From assembly GCF_022662495.1 (NCBI RefSeq), contig NZ_JAKPBU010000001.1:558001-622000 (forward strand): a DNA stretch of 64,000 bases, read 5' to 3'. Numbering within the stretch: the first letter of the stretch is position 1; every line of letters starts with the position of its first letter. A model generated the notes under the pieces. The model ran no database searches. It was not told where the DNA came from and saw nothing but the letters and a program-made list of their open reading frames with translations. Both the position numbers and the translations under genes were made by a program. Source of the DNA: Lysobacter sp. M2-1 (GTDB taxonomy: Bacteria; Pseudomonadota; Gammaproteobacteria; Xanthomonadales; Xanthomonadaceae). Positions 1-7,589 of this stretch are shown piece by piece.

Positions 1-422
1 GCCGGCAGGCTGTCAGCGACGTGCCAGCGCTGCAACGCCTGCCACAAGCCCAGCGCGATCCGCAGCGCCACCAGCACGGTCAGCAGCAGGACCAGCCAGG
101 CCCGCGGGGTGTAGAACAGCCCGTGCGGGGTGCGTTCGATGGGAGTGATCCAGATTCCCAGAATTCCGACCATCCCGCCCACGGCCAGCCCGAGCCCCGC
201 CTGCGGCAGCGCTGCCGGCACCCAGTGTTGGCTGATCCATGCGCCGGCCAGGAACGGCGGCACCGAGGCCAGCAGCATCCATGCGTTCAGACGCACTGCC
301 AGGGGCCGGGCGCGGCGCCGCGCCTTGCCGTGGCGATAACGTTGCAGGATCGATATCGGGAACAGCACGATCCACAGCGTCAGCACGCCCAGGATCAGCA
401 GCGGAATCAGCAGCAGCGGCAC
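1..422 (-). CDS. Membrane protein of unknown function, cut by the window edge
   Basis: This reading frame runs leftward and leaves the window at base 1, so its C terminus is missing. It starts at a GTG 7 nt after the stop of the upstream DMT transporter gene, so the two are probably cotranscribed. About 140 residues are visible. A hydrophobic N-terminal helix is followed by a very basic stretch (RYRHGKARRRARP), and then by at least three more hydrophobic segments separated by short loops. That layout suits a small polytopic inner-membrane protein. I recognise no family with confidence, and the GTG start is chosen only from its position. Confidence 0.5.
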   Translation of the reverse strand, partial: MPLLLIPLLILGVLTLWIVLFPISILQRYRHGKARRRARPLAVRLNAWMLLASVPPFLAGAWISQHWVPAALPQAGLGLAVGGMVGILGIWITPIERTPHGLFYTPRAWLVLLLTVLVALRIALGLWQALQRWHVADSLP

Positions 423-429
423 GCCGGCT

Positions 430-1344
430 TCAAGGGTGCAGGCTGTCGGCAGGCGCCGACGCGGCTTCGCCGGACTGCCCGCGTTCGCGCCGGAGCAGGT
501 ACAGCCCGCTGGCGACGATGATCGCAGCCCCGATCCAGGTCACGCGGTCCGGCAGGACGCCCCAGAGGGTCACATCCAGCAACGTGCCCCAGACCAGTGC
601 GGTGTATTCCAGCGGCGCCACCAGCGACGCCTCGCCGCGACGGAACGCTTCGGTCAGCGCCACCTGGGCCAGCGAACCGGCCACGCCCACGCCAGCAATG
701 ATCCACAGATGCGCGGGCTGGATCGGCCGCCAGTCGCGCCAGACCAGCAGCGCCGACCCCAGTGCCATCAGGGCCATGAGCCAGAACACCATCGCCTGGG
801 TGCTGTCGGTGCGTGCCAGCAGGCGCACGGTGATCGCGCTGGCGGCATAGCAGACCGCCGCCAGCAGCACCGCAAGGCCGCCGAGCGTGAGCATGCCCTC
901 GCCGGTAGGACGCAGGATCACCAGCACGCCGACCAGTCCGACGCCGATCGCGAACCAGCGCCGTGGCCCGACCTTTTCGCCCAGAAACGGCACCGCCATC
1001 GCAGTCACCAGCAGTGGCGCGACAAAGGTGATCGCATACGCGGTGGTCAGCGGCAGCGAGCGCAGGCCATAGACGAACCCGGCCATCATCGCGATGCCCA
1101 GCACGGCGCGCAGCAGGTGCAGGCTCCAGCGCACCCGCAGCAGGCTGCGCGGGCCGACCGTGGCCATGATCCAGACCAGGATGAGGGGCAGCGACGACAG
1201 TCCGCGCAGGGCGCCCACCTGCAGCGGCGGATAGTGCGGTGCCAGCAGCTTCAGCCCCGCGTCCATCAGCGCGAACAGGGCCACCGCCCCCGCCATCAGC
1301 AGCAGCGCGCGCCGGGTATCGCCGTGGACGACGCCGACGGTCAA
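430..1344 (-). CDS. DMT-family (EamA) transporter
   Basis: The 304-residue protein consists of two repeated halves of about five hydrophobic helices each, the layout of the EamA drug/metabolite transporter superfamily in the inner membrane. The family motif region after helix 3 is visible (GLRSLPLTTAYAITFVAPLL), and it recurs in the second half around residues 235-255 (RRGEASLVAPLEYTALVWG). Family members export metabolites or amino acids; the substrate cannot be read from the sequence. The start appears to be a TTG at 1344, because no ATG or GTG lies upstream in frame before a stop; the first ATG is at residue 17. It is followed by a second membrane-protein gene. Confidence 0.85.
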   Translation of the reverse strand: MTVGVVHGDTRRALLLMAGAVALFALMDAGLKLLAPHYPPLQVGALRGLSSLPLILVWIMATVGPRSLLRVRWSLHLLRAVLGIAMMAGFVYGLRSLPLTTAYAITFVAPLLVTAMAVPFLGEKVGPRRWFAIGVGLVGVLVILRPTGEGMLTLGGLAVLLAAVCYAASAITVRLLARTDSTQAMVFWLMALMALGSALLVWRDWRPIQPAHLWIIAGVGVAGSLAQVALTEAFRRGEASLVAPLEYTALVWGTLLDVTLWGVLPDRVTWIGAAIIVASGLYLLRRERGQSGEAASAPADSLHP

Positions 1345-1530
1345 ATCGCCCAGCCGCTCGTGGAACTGGCGATCACGAAGCCGTGTTCAAGGATGGCCAT
1401 GCCGTCGCTGCACGCGGCGCAGCGCTCGATCACGAACGCCGCAAACAGCGCGAACGCACTGCAGGCATCCGCAACCACATGGGTATGGGTCGGCATGGCC
1501 GCGTTCCGTCCGGGGAAGCGCGAGTGTAGC

Positions 1531-1550
1531 CCTGGCGCATGCGCGCCAGG
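1531..1550 (-). terminator. Hairpin after the outer-membrane protein gene
   Basis: An 8-bp perfect stem (CCTGGCGC / GCGCCAGG) closes an ATGC loop, 23 nt past the stop of the gene ending at 1574. No T-run follows on the minus strand, so it may be a weak or Rho-assisted terminator. Confidence 0.35.
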
Positions 1551-1573
1551 CCCGAACGATGCCGCGGCTGGCG

Positions 1574-2368
1574 TCAGAAGCCGAAGGTGTAGTTCACCCC
1601 GCCACCCAGGTCGGGACTGCCATCCGACAGACCGGTGGAGGCGTAGACCTGGAACTTCGAGCTTGGACCGCTGCTGAAAGCGTAGAAGCCGGTGAGTTCG
1701 CTGCGATCGTCGTAGTCGTCCGCGGCGGCCTGGCGCCAGTCGTACATCGCCCCGAGGCTGCCGCCACCGACTTTCCAGCTGGCGCCGAGGTTGGCGTTGG
1801 TGACGCTGTCCACGCTGATGTAATCCGAGTCGCCCAGCTCGGTATAACCCACACCGCCGAACAGCAGGGTGCCACCGAAGTCGCGATACAGGTCCAGGGC
1901 CAGGCCGTAGTCGTTGGCCCCGGTGCCCAGGCCCTTGTCCTCGTCGGCGGTGGCGATCTTGGCGTTGGCGGTGAGGTCCACGCCGAGCGGACCGCCGGTG
2001 TCGAAACTGTAGGTCGCGGCCAGGCGCAGATCGCCGATACCCGAGGCCGTGCCGCTCTCCTCGGGATCCGGCGTGCCGCCATTGCCGTTTCCGCGACCAC
2101 GACCACGCGGATTGGTGTTGTTCACCGTGCCCAGGCCGGGCAATACATTCGGGTCGCCCGAAACCCGCATCCACGGCAGGCTGGCCTTGTAGGTCCAGTT
2201 GCCGCTGACCAACTTGGCCGTCACCGGCACCGACAGGATCTCGGTGGTCTTATCGCTGCCATAGTCGCCGCTGCTGTAGTCCACGCCGACGCCGAGCGAA
2301 GCCCCGTCCTGCGCGTGCGCGGTGACGGTGGCGGCGAACAACGCGAAGAACAATGCCGTGCGCTTCAT
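1574..2368 (-). CDS. Transporter-like outer-membrane beta-barrel protein
   Basis: The 264-residue protein has a clean Sec signal peptide (about residues 1-19, ending AHAQ). The rest is alternating polar/hydrophobic strands rich in Gly, Asp and Tyr and ends in GGGVNYTFGF, with the terminal Phe typical of outer-membrane barrel proteins. The stretch after about residue 80 is Gly/Asn/Arg-rich (RGRGRGNGNGG) and probably an extracellular loop. It resembles the uncharacterised transporter-like barrels common in Lysobacter relatives. The start at 2368 is supported by AAAGGAG 5 nt upstream. It lies 95 nt downstream of the secreted NPDGTTT-repeat protein gene on the same strand, so the two may be cotranscribed. 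Confidence 0.75.
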   Translation of the reverse strand: MKRTALFFALFAATVTAHAQDGASLGVGVDYSSGDYGSDKTTEILSVPVTAKLVSGNWTYKASLPWMRVSGDPNVLPGLGTVNNTNPRGRGRGNGNGGTPDPEESGTASGIGDLRLAATYSFDTGGPLGVDLTANAKIATADEDKGLGTGANDYGLALDLYRDFGGTLLFGGVGYTELGDSDYISVDSVTNANLGASWKVGGGSLGAMYDWRQAAADDYDDRSELTGFYAFSSGPSSKFQVYASTGLSDGSPDLGGGVNYTFGF

Positions 2369-2463
2369 CGCTACTCCTTTATTGGAAAGAATGTGGATGC
2401 CAGACGACGCGACGGGCGCGCGTGGCACCCGTCGTGTCGTGACCACCGCGTTCGCGCCGGCGC

Positions 2464-3195
2464 TTACGGGCGTCCGCTGCGCTCGGGCTTCTGCGGCCGC
2501 TCCGGTCGTTCGGGGCGCTGCGGGCGGTCCAGCTTCTCGGGCTTCTCGGGACGGTCGACGCGCGCGATCCGATCGGGCTTGCCGGTAGTGCGCTCCGCCT
2601 TGTCCGCACGTGCCGATGCGGCGACCGACTTGTCGCTTCGGTTGGACGCGCTGACCAGCGAACCCAGGTTGAAGCCGAGTTCCTTGGAAATGGCGCCCCA
2701 GCCCATGCCTTCGGCGCGCATCGCCAGGACGCCGCCTTCGCTGGTGATCGTGGTGGTGCCGTCGGGATTGGTGACGGTGGTTTCGATTCCGGTCAGCGCG
2801 GACTGCAGGCTCGGATAGGCGCCGCTGTCGACCAGCGCCTGCGCCAGCGACAGGCTGATGTTGACCTCGCCCCAGCCCATCGGGCCGTTCGGGTTGACCA
2901 CGGTGCGCTCGACCAGCTCGGTCGTGTCGGTCGTGGTGCCGTCGGGATTGGTCGTGGTCGTGGTGACTTCCTCGACCACGGTGAAGTCGGCGCCGGTGCG
3001 CAGGTCGGAGACCAGATCGCCGGCGGCGGCTTCGGAACCGGCGAGGTCGGTGTAGCGCTCGACCAGTCGCGCCTCGGGCACGCTGGCCTGGGCGACGATC
3101 TCGGCGTCGGCGTCCTGGGCCAGAACCGGCGCGGAAGCGGCGAGCGCGGCAATCAGCGCAGTGGAAAGCAGCAGGCGACGCGGGGTCGTACGCAT
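2464..3195 (-). CDS. Secreted NPDGTTT-repeat protein with charged Pro-rich tail
   Basis: A Sec signal peptide (residues 1 to about 24, cleaving near VLAQ-DAD) precedes a protein I cannot assign to a named family. The middle holds two Thr-rich turns with TNPDGTTT, and two segments sharing the word GWG followed by an amphipathic helix (GPMGWGEVNISLSLAQALV and GMGWGAISKELGFNLGSLV). The last ~45 residues are a low-complexity tail of Arg/Pro/Glu/Lys triplets (RPEKPEK, RPERPERPQKPERSG). This suggests a periplasmic or surface structural protein. AAGGAC upstream supports the start at 3195. Same strand as, and 95 nt before, the beta-barrel gene. Confidence 0.7.
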   Translation of the reverse strand: MRTTPRRLLLSTALIAALAASAPVLAQDADAEIVAQASVPEARLVERYTDLAGSEAAAGDLVSDLRTGADFTVVEEVTTTTTNPDGTTTDTTELVERTVVNPNGPMGWGEVNISLSLAQALVDSGAYPSLQSALTGIETTVTNPDGTTTITSEGGVLAMRAEGMGWGAISKELGFNLGSLVSASNRSDKSVAASARADKAERTTGKPDRIARVDRPEKPEKLDRPQRPERPERPQKPERSGRP

Positions 3196-3382
3196 GGGAC
3201 AGTCCTTCTGATCGGGAACAGGGAGCCACGGGGGAATTGGCGGACGCATGCTGGACCGTGACGGTCACGCAGGCAATCGGCGTTCAGGCCCGGATTCAGG
3301 CCGGGTTCCGCCAGTTGCGTGACGCGCGACACACACGCCCATCCCTGCGCTACCCTTCCCGCCCCTCTCCGACGAGCGCGCC

Positions 3383-3865
3383 ATGCCCTCCTTCGACATC
3401 GTCTCGGAAGTCGACAAGCACGAACTCACCAATGCCGTCGACCAGGCCAACAAGGAGCTGGGCAACCGCTTCGACTTCAAGGGCGTGGACGCCAGGTTCG
3501 AACTGGACGATGGCAGCATCGCCCAGTCCGCACCCAGCGAGTTCCAGCTGCAGCAGATGACCGAGATCCTGCGCACGCGGCTGACCGCGCGCAAGATCGA
3601 TCCGCGCTGCCTGGAGTTCGGCGAAGTGCTGACCAACGTGTCGGGCGCGCGGCAGCAGGTCAAAGTGCAGCAGGGCATCGAACGTGACCTCGCCAAGAAG
3701 ATCCAGGGCCTGATCAAGGACGCCAAGCTCAAGGTCGAAAGCCAGATCAACGGCGACAAGCTGCGCATCAGCGCCAAGAAGCGCGACGACCTGCAGGCGG
3801 TCATGCAGCTGCTGCGCGGGCAGGAACTCGAACGTCCGCTGCAGTTCGACAACTTCCGCGACTGA
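3383..3865 (+). CDS. yajQ: YajQ-family nucleotide (cyclic di-GMP) binding protein
   Basis: At 160 residues this is full length for YajQ. It starts MPSFDIVSEVD and has the conserved NRFDFKGVDARFEL and KKIQGLIKDAKLKVESQING blocks of the two ferredoxin-like domains. The family binds nucleotides. In Xanthomonas a YajQ homologue binds cyclic di-GMP and works with a LysR-type regulator to control virulence genes; whether this copy does so is inference from family. It is a cytoplasmic, free-standing gene, followed by an inverted intergenic repeat. Confidence 0.95.
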   Translation: MPSFDIVSEVDKHELTNAVDQANKELGNRFDFKGVDARFELDDGSIAQSAPSEFQLQQMTEILRTRLTARKIDPRCLEFGEVLTNVSGARQQVKVQQGIERDLAKKIQGLIKDAKLKVESQINGDKLRISAKKRDDLQAVMQLLRGQELERPLQFDNFRD

Positions 3866-3875
3866 CGGCGTGAGC

Positions 3876-3990
3876 GTCCTTCGACTTCGGCGCTGCGCGC
3901 CTACGCTCAGGACCAACAGAGACGCCCGTTCGACCACCCCACACACCCGTTCGTCCTGAGCGTAGCACCGCAGGCGCGAAGTCGAAGGAC
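3876..3990. repeat. Inverted intergenic repeat (CCTTCGACTTCG family)
   Basis: Two 38-nt arms (3876-3913 and 3953-3990) are near-exact reverse complements: GTCCTTCGACTTCG...CTACGCTCAGGAC, then GTCCTGAGCGTAG...GAAGTCGAAGGAC. They flank a 39-nt spacer between yajQ and the DUF1415 gene. Another, longer copy of the same element lies at 43312-43558. Such palindromic repeats are dispersed in Xanthomonadales genomes. Confidence 0.85.
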
Positions 3991-4010
3991 ATCCCACCGC
4001 CAGGCCCCCG

Positions 4011-4550
4011 ATGAGCACCGACCCCGATCCCATCGCCGACACCCGACGCTGGCTGGAACGCGCGGTCATCGGGCTCAACCTGTGCCCGTTCGCGAAGGCG
4101 GTGCACGCCAGGGACCAGATCCGCTACGTGCTCAGCGACGCGGACGACCCGCGCGATCTGCTCGAGCAACTGGGCGAAGAACTGCTCCTGTTGTGCGACA
4201 CGCCGGCCGACGTGGTCGATACGACCCTGCTCATCCACCCGCAGGTGCTGCAGGACTTCCTCGATTACAACGATTTTCTCGACGACGCCGACGCGTTGCT
4301 CGCGCAGCTCGGGCTGGAAGGGGTGATCCAGATCGCCAGCTTCCACCCGCACTATCAGTTCGCCGGCACCGAACCGGACGACATCGGCAACTACACCAAT
4401 CGCTCGCCCTATCCGACCCTGCACCTGCTGCGCGAGGACAGCGTGGCGCGCGCGGTCGAAGCCTTCCCCGACCCGGACGCGATCGTCGAACGCAACCAGC
4501 GCACCCTGGCGGAACTGGGCCACGCCGGCTGGCGCGCGCTACTGGGCTGA
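4011..4550 (+). CDS. DUF1415 family protein
   Basis: The 179-residue cytoplasmic protein matches the DUF1415 family by its blocks WLERAVIGLNLCPFAKAVH near the N terminus, ASFHPHYQFAGTEPDDIGN in the middle and NRSPYPTLHLLREDSV after it. The conserved Cys and His residues in these blocks look like an active or metal site, but the family function is unknown. The 3' end overlaps the convergent HAD phosphatase gene by 12 nt (4539-4550). Confidence 0.93.
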   Translation: MSTDPDPIADTRRWLERAVIGLNLCPFAKAVHARDQIRYVLSDADDPRDLLEQLGEELLLLCDTPADVVDTTLLIHPQVLQDFLDYNDFLDDADALLAQLGLEGVIQIASFHPHYQFAGTEPDDIGNYTNRSPYPTLHLLREDSVARAVEAFPDPDAIVERNQRTLAELGHAGWRALLG

Positions 4551-5222
4551 CTGCAATGCGGGTTCGATCAATCGCCGCGCCTCATGGAGCGAGGCGACCA
4601 CGCGGTGCCCCGGCAGCTGCACGGCGTCGGCCGGCGCCAGGTCGGGAACCTGGATCGCATGCATGCCCGCGGCCAGCGCGGCCTGGACTCCGGCGTTGGA
4701 ATCCTCCAGCACCACGCAGTCTCGCGCCGGCACGCCCAGGCGTTCCGCCGCCAGCAGGTAGGGATCCGGCGCCGGCTTGGGCCGGGGCGCATCGCGCCCG
4801 CCGATCACATCGCCGAAATGACCCAGCAGTTCCGCCGCCGCCAGCTTCTGGCGCGCGCGTTCGCGCCAGGTCGAGGTCACGACCGCACGCGGCACGCGAT
4901 GGTGCTGCAGCAAAGCCAGCAGCTCGAACGCCCCGGGCTTGACCGGAATCCCTGCGATCACCCGCAGGTCGTACAGCGCATGGCATCGCTCGCGCAAGGC
5001 ATGTGCCAGCGAGATGCCGACGCGATCCTGCAGCAGCTGATCGCAGACCTTGTCCGACAAGCCGATCATCGACAGCCACACGCCATCGTCGACGCTCGCC
5101 TGCAATCCCCGCGCCGCCTCGCGCCAGCAGGCCAGCAGCGCGCGTTCGCTGTCCAGCAGCAGACCGTCCATGTCGAACAGCACCGCCGCGGGACGAAACC
5201 CCAATGTCGCCGAAGCGCTCAT
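4539..5222 (-). CDS. HAD-superfamily phosphatase
   Basis: The 227-residue protein has all HAD subfamily IA signatures: the nucleophile motif AVLFDMDGLLLDSE (about residues 13-26), a threonine motif VVTSTW, the lysine motif RPKPAPDPYLLA and the acidic motif VVLEDSNAGVQAALAAGM. The helical cap between motifs I and II resembles beta-phosphoglucomutase or YcjU/YniC-type phosphatases acting on small phosphorylated sugars, so either hydrolase or mutase activity is possible. The ATG overlaps the stop of the upstream pseudouridine synthase gene (ATGA), so the two genes are translationally coupled. Confidence 0.9.
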   Translation of the reverse strand: MSASATLGFRPAAVLFDMDGLLLDSERALLACWREAARGLQASVDDGVWLSMIGLSDKVCDQLLQDRVGISLAHALRERCHALYDLRVIAGIPVKPGAFELLALLQHHRVPRAVVTSTWRERARQKLAAAELLGHFGDVIGGRDAPRPKPAPDPYLLAAERLGVPARDCVVLEDSNAGVQAALAAGMHAIQVPDLAPADAVQLPGHRVVASLHEARRLIEPALQSAQ

Positions 5223-5926
5223 GCGTCGCCCCCGAACACACTCGCGATGTCCGGCAGATCGAGCCGGCGCCAGCGTCCTTCCTCCAGTCCGTCAAGCGCC
5301 AGGCCGCCGACACGGCTGCGATGCAGGGCGACGACGTGGTTGCCGACCGCGGCGAACATCCGCCGCACCTGGTGGTAACGGCCTTCGTGCAGGGTCAGGC
5401 GCGCCTGGGTCGGTGTCACGATCTCCAGCGAGGCCGGCAGCAGCGGCATCTGTTCCGATTCGAGCATCAACGCGCCGCTGGCGAAGCGCTCTGTCTCGTC
5501 GCCGCGCAGCGGCTGCGCCAGTGTGACCTCGTACACCTTGGGCAGCTTCGACCGGGGCGAGATGATCCGGTGCAGCAGCGCGCCATCGTCGGTCAGCAGC
5601 AGCAGGCCGCTGGTCTCGCGATCCAGGCGGCCGACCGTCGACAGCGCCGGCGAGCGCAGGCGATAACGCGGCGGAAGCAGGTCGTACACCAGGCGGCCGG
5701 GGTCCCGGGTCGAGCAGGTGACCCCGACCGGCTTGTGCAGCATCAGCACCAATCCCTGGGGTGGGTCGAGCGGATCGCCGTCGACGCGCACCTGGTCGTG
5801 TTCGACCTGGTCGTCGGCGTACAGGACCGCGCCATCCTCTGCAGTGATGCGGCCTTGCCGAAACATCGCCGCCACCTGCTTGCGGCTGCCATAGCCGAGG
5901 TTGGCGATCAGGCGGACGAGCTTCAT
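5219..5926 (-). CDS. rsuA: Pseudouridine synthase, RsuA type (16S rRNA)
   Basis: The 235-residue protein begins with an S4-like RNA-binding segment (LVRLIANLGYGSRKQVAAMF) and carries the family catalytic motif VGRLDRETSGLLLLTDDG, with the Asp that attacks the target uridine, plus EGRYHQVRRMFAAVG near the C terminus. RsuA modifies U516 of 16S rRNA in E. coli; related RluE/RluF enzymes act on 23S rRNA, so target assignment is by similarity only. The start at 5926 is the first ATG before the S4-like domain. It is coupled by an ATGA overlap to the downstream HAD gene and preceded by a methyltransferase gene on the same strand, forming an RNA-modification cluster. Confidence 0.88.
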   Translation of the reverse strand: MKLVRLIANLGYGSRKQVAAMFRQGRITAEDGAVLYADDQVEHDQVRVDGDPLDPPQGLVLMLHKPVGVTCSTRDPGRLVYDLLPPRYRLRSPALSTVGRLDRETSGLLLLTDDGALLHRIISPRSKLPKVYEVTLAQPLRGDETERFASGALMLESEQMPLLPASLEIVTPTQARLTLHEGRYHQVRRMFAAVGNHVVALHRSRVGGLALDGLEEGRWRRLDLPDIASVFGGDA

Positions 5927-5951
5927 CGGACGGACGTCCAAACGGCGAGCC

Positions 5952-7013
5952 TCATCGCATGGACCGCAGTGCTTCGATCGCCTTGAAGCCGCCCTGCTGC
6001 GCGAGCACACGGATCTGGGCGAAATGGGCGGAGAGCGCGTGCTCGTAGGGCAGGTGCCGGTTGGCGACCAGGAACAGGCGACCGCCCGGGCGCAGCGCCT
6101 GCGCCGCGACTTCGATGAAACGCTGGCCGAGTTCGGGCCGGTCGGCGCGATCGTGCGCATGGAAGGGCGGATTGGTGACGATGAAGTCGTAGCGGCGCGC
6201 CAGTCCGACGGTGACGTCGTGCCACAGGAATTCGAGCGTGGCCGACGTGCCGGTGTCGGCCAGGTTCGTCCGCACCAGTTCCAGCGCCCGCGCCTGCGCC
6301 TCGTACAGGTCGAGCGCCTGCACGCGCGGATTGCGGCGCAGCAGCTCGATCGCCAGGTAGCCCCAGCCCGCGCCGAGGTCGGCCCCGTGCCCGTCCAGGT
6401 CGGCGGGCAGCTGCGCGGCGAGCAGGGCCGACGCCGGATCGATCCGGTCCCAGGCGAAGACCCCCGGACGGCTCAGGAAGCCGCCCTGCGGCAGCTGCGG
6501 CGCGGCGATCCGGCGCGGCACATCCAGCGTGCGCCACTGCGCGAGCAGGTCGGCGTCGATGCGGCCGGTCTGCTTGCGCGTCCAGAACACCCGGCAATGG
6601 TGCTTGGACAGGCTGCCGTCGAGCCCGGCGAGCCTGCGCAGGTCGGCCTCAGCGGATTTCGCACCGGCATCGTTGGCAACGCTCGCCAACACGACGCCGC
6701 CTTCCTCGCATCGATCCAGCGCCTGCGCAAACAGCGCGCGCAGTTCTTCGCGCTGGCGCGGCGGCAGCAGCAGGACCAGCGGGTACAGCTTCGACGGATC
6801 GGTGGACGGCACGAACCCGGCGCGTTCCAGGGCATCGGCTTCGGGCTTTAAGCCCTGCTCGACCACCAGCCCCGGCGTCGCCCGGGCGTGCAGCGGCCAG
6901 CCATCGCGCGCGTGCAGGAACAACGCGCCCGAGCCCGGCCAGGCGAGCGCTTCCGTGACGAACGGAAGCATCAGCGCTTGCAGCGCAACGTCGGTGGTTG
7001 GCCGCAGCGACAT
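5952..7013 (-). CDS. rsmC: RsmC-like rRNA (guanine-N2) methyltransferase
   Basis: The 353-residue protein has the two-part layout of RsmC: a degenerate N-terminal methyltransferase-like half and a C-terminal catalytic Rossmann domain. The SAM-binding loop reads ADLGAGWGYLAIELL, the catalytic motif is FIVTNPPFHAH (NPPF, typical of amino-group methyltransferases), and FLVANRHLPYE is the conserved late motif. RsmC methylates G1207 of 16S rRNA; RlmG is a close relative, so the exact base is inferred. It lies 25 nt upstream of rsuA on the same strand. Confidence 0.85.
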   Translation of the reverse strand: MSLRPTTDVALQALMLPFVTEALAWPGSGALFLHARDGWPLHARATPGLVVEQGLKPEADALERAGFVPSTDPSKLYPLVLLLPPRQREELRALFAQALDRCEEGGVVLASVANDAGAKSAEADLRRLAGLDGSLSKHHCRVFWTRKQTGRIDADLLAQWRTLDVPRRIAAPQLPQGGFLSRPGVFAWDRIDPASALLAAQLPADLDGHGADLGAGWGYLAIELLRRNPRVQALDLYEAQARALELVRTNLADTGTSATLEFLWHDVTVGLARRYDFIVTNPPFHAHDRADRPELGQRFIEVAAQALRPGGRLFLVANRHLPYEHALSAHFAQIRVLAQQGGFKAIEALRSMR

Positions 7014-7145
7014 GGCGGAATTCTACGCAAGCGATCGCCGGCGTGATGCTGCCTGCGCTTCGCGGGACGCACCCCTCGGTATCCAGGGCGGGTCTTCCGC
7101 TCTACAAGAGACGGCGGTTCCAGAAACGGACCCTCCCGTGGCCGT

Positions 7146-7161
7146 CTCATCCGAAACCAGA
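7146..7161 (+). promoter_or_regulatory. 16-nt motif shared with 26504-26519
   Basis: CTCATCCGAAACCAGA ends 89 nt before the ATG at 7251. The identical word ends 85 nt before the ATG at 26605, and the bases after it remain similar (tctgcaacgtttgc against cgtgaaccgttcgc). Same strand and spacing before two unrelated genes suggest a promoter or operator. Confidence 0.45.
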
Positions 7162-7250
7162 TCTGCAACGTTTGCGACAACCTAACGCGCGATTGATGAT
7201 CTGCGAACGCGCGCCGGGCGACACTGGCGTTCCCACAGCGGAGATATCTG

Positions 7251-7508
7251 ATGCGTGCATTGTTCGTAGGCGGCCTGGTCGACAACAGCGAACTCGACCT
7301 GGACGCGGTCCGCCCCCCGGCCCATTACCCCGAAAACGGTGGTGCCGGCCGCCCGCGTTACCGCCTCAGCCGCATCGGCCGCACGTCCGATGCCATCGCC
7401 TACGCCGTCTATGCCGCACCCGACCTGGCGCAGGACGAGGTCGAACGGATTGCCGGTGAGCGCGACTATGCCCGCCGCTTCGAGGCGGAGGAAACCTCCG
7501 CCCAGTAG
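7251..7508 (+). CDS. Conserved hypothetical small protein
   Basis: This is an 85-residue acidic cytoplasmic protein beginning MRALFVGGLVDNSELDLD, with no signal peptide or membrane segment. CGGAG upstream of the ATG and normal codon use support it being real. I recognise no named family. It stands alone, with the CTCATCCGAAACCAGA motif upstream and a perfect palindrome between its stop and the convergent sugar dehydrogenase gene. Confidence 0.75.
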   Translation: MRALFVGGLVDNSELDLDAVRPPAHYPENGGAGRPRYRLSRIGRTSDAIAYAVYAAPDLAQDEVERIAGERDYARRFEAEETSAQ

Positions 7509-7552
7509 TCGCGCCACAGGCGGTCGACGCTTGCGCCTGGCGGTCGTGCAAC

Positions 7553-7574
7553 CTGACGGTCGCGCGACCGTCAG
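7553..7574. terminator. 22-nt perfect palindrome between convergent genes
   Basis: Arms of 11 nt (CTGACGGTCGC and its reverse complement) meet without a loop. The position between the stops at 7508 (+) and 7590 (-) suggests a bidirectional terminator, but there is no T-run, and a DNA-binding site is also possible. Confidence 0.45.
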
Positions 7575-7589
7575 AACACGCCTAATCGC

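Noticed and set aside
1341-1496. A 51-codon minus-strand frame starting MPTHTHVVADACSAF between the DMT and beta-barrel genes
   Set aside because: No ribosome site, no known family and overlap with the DMT gene start; possible but unsupported.
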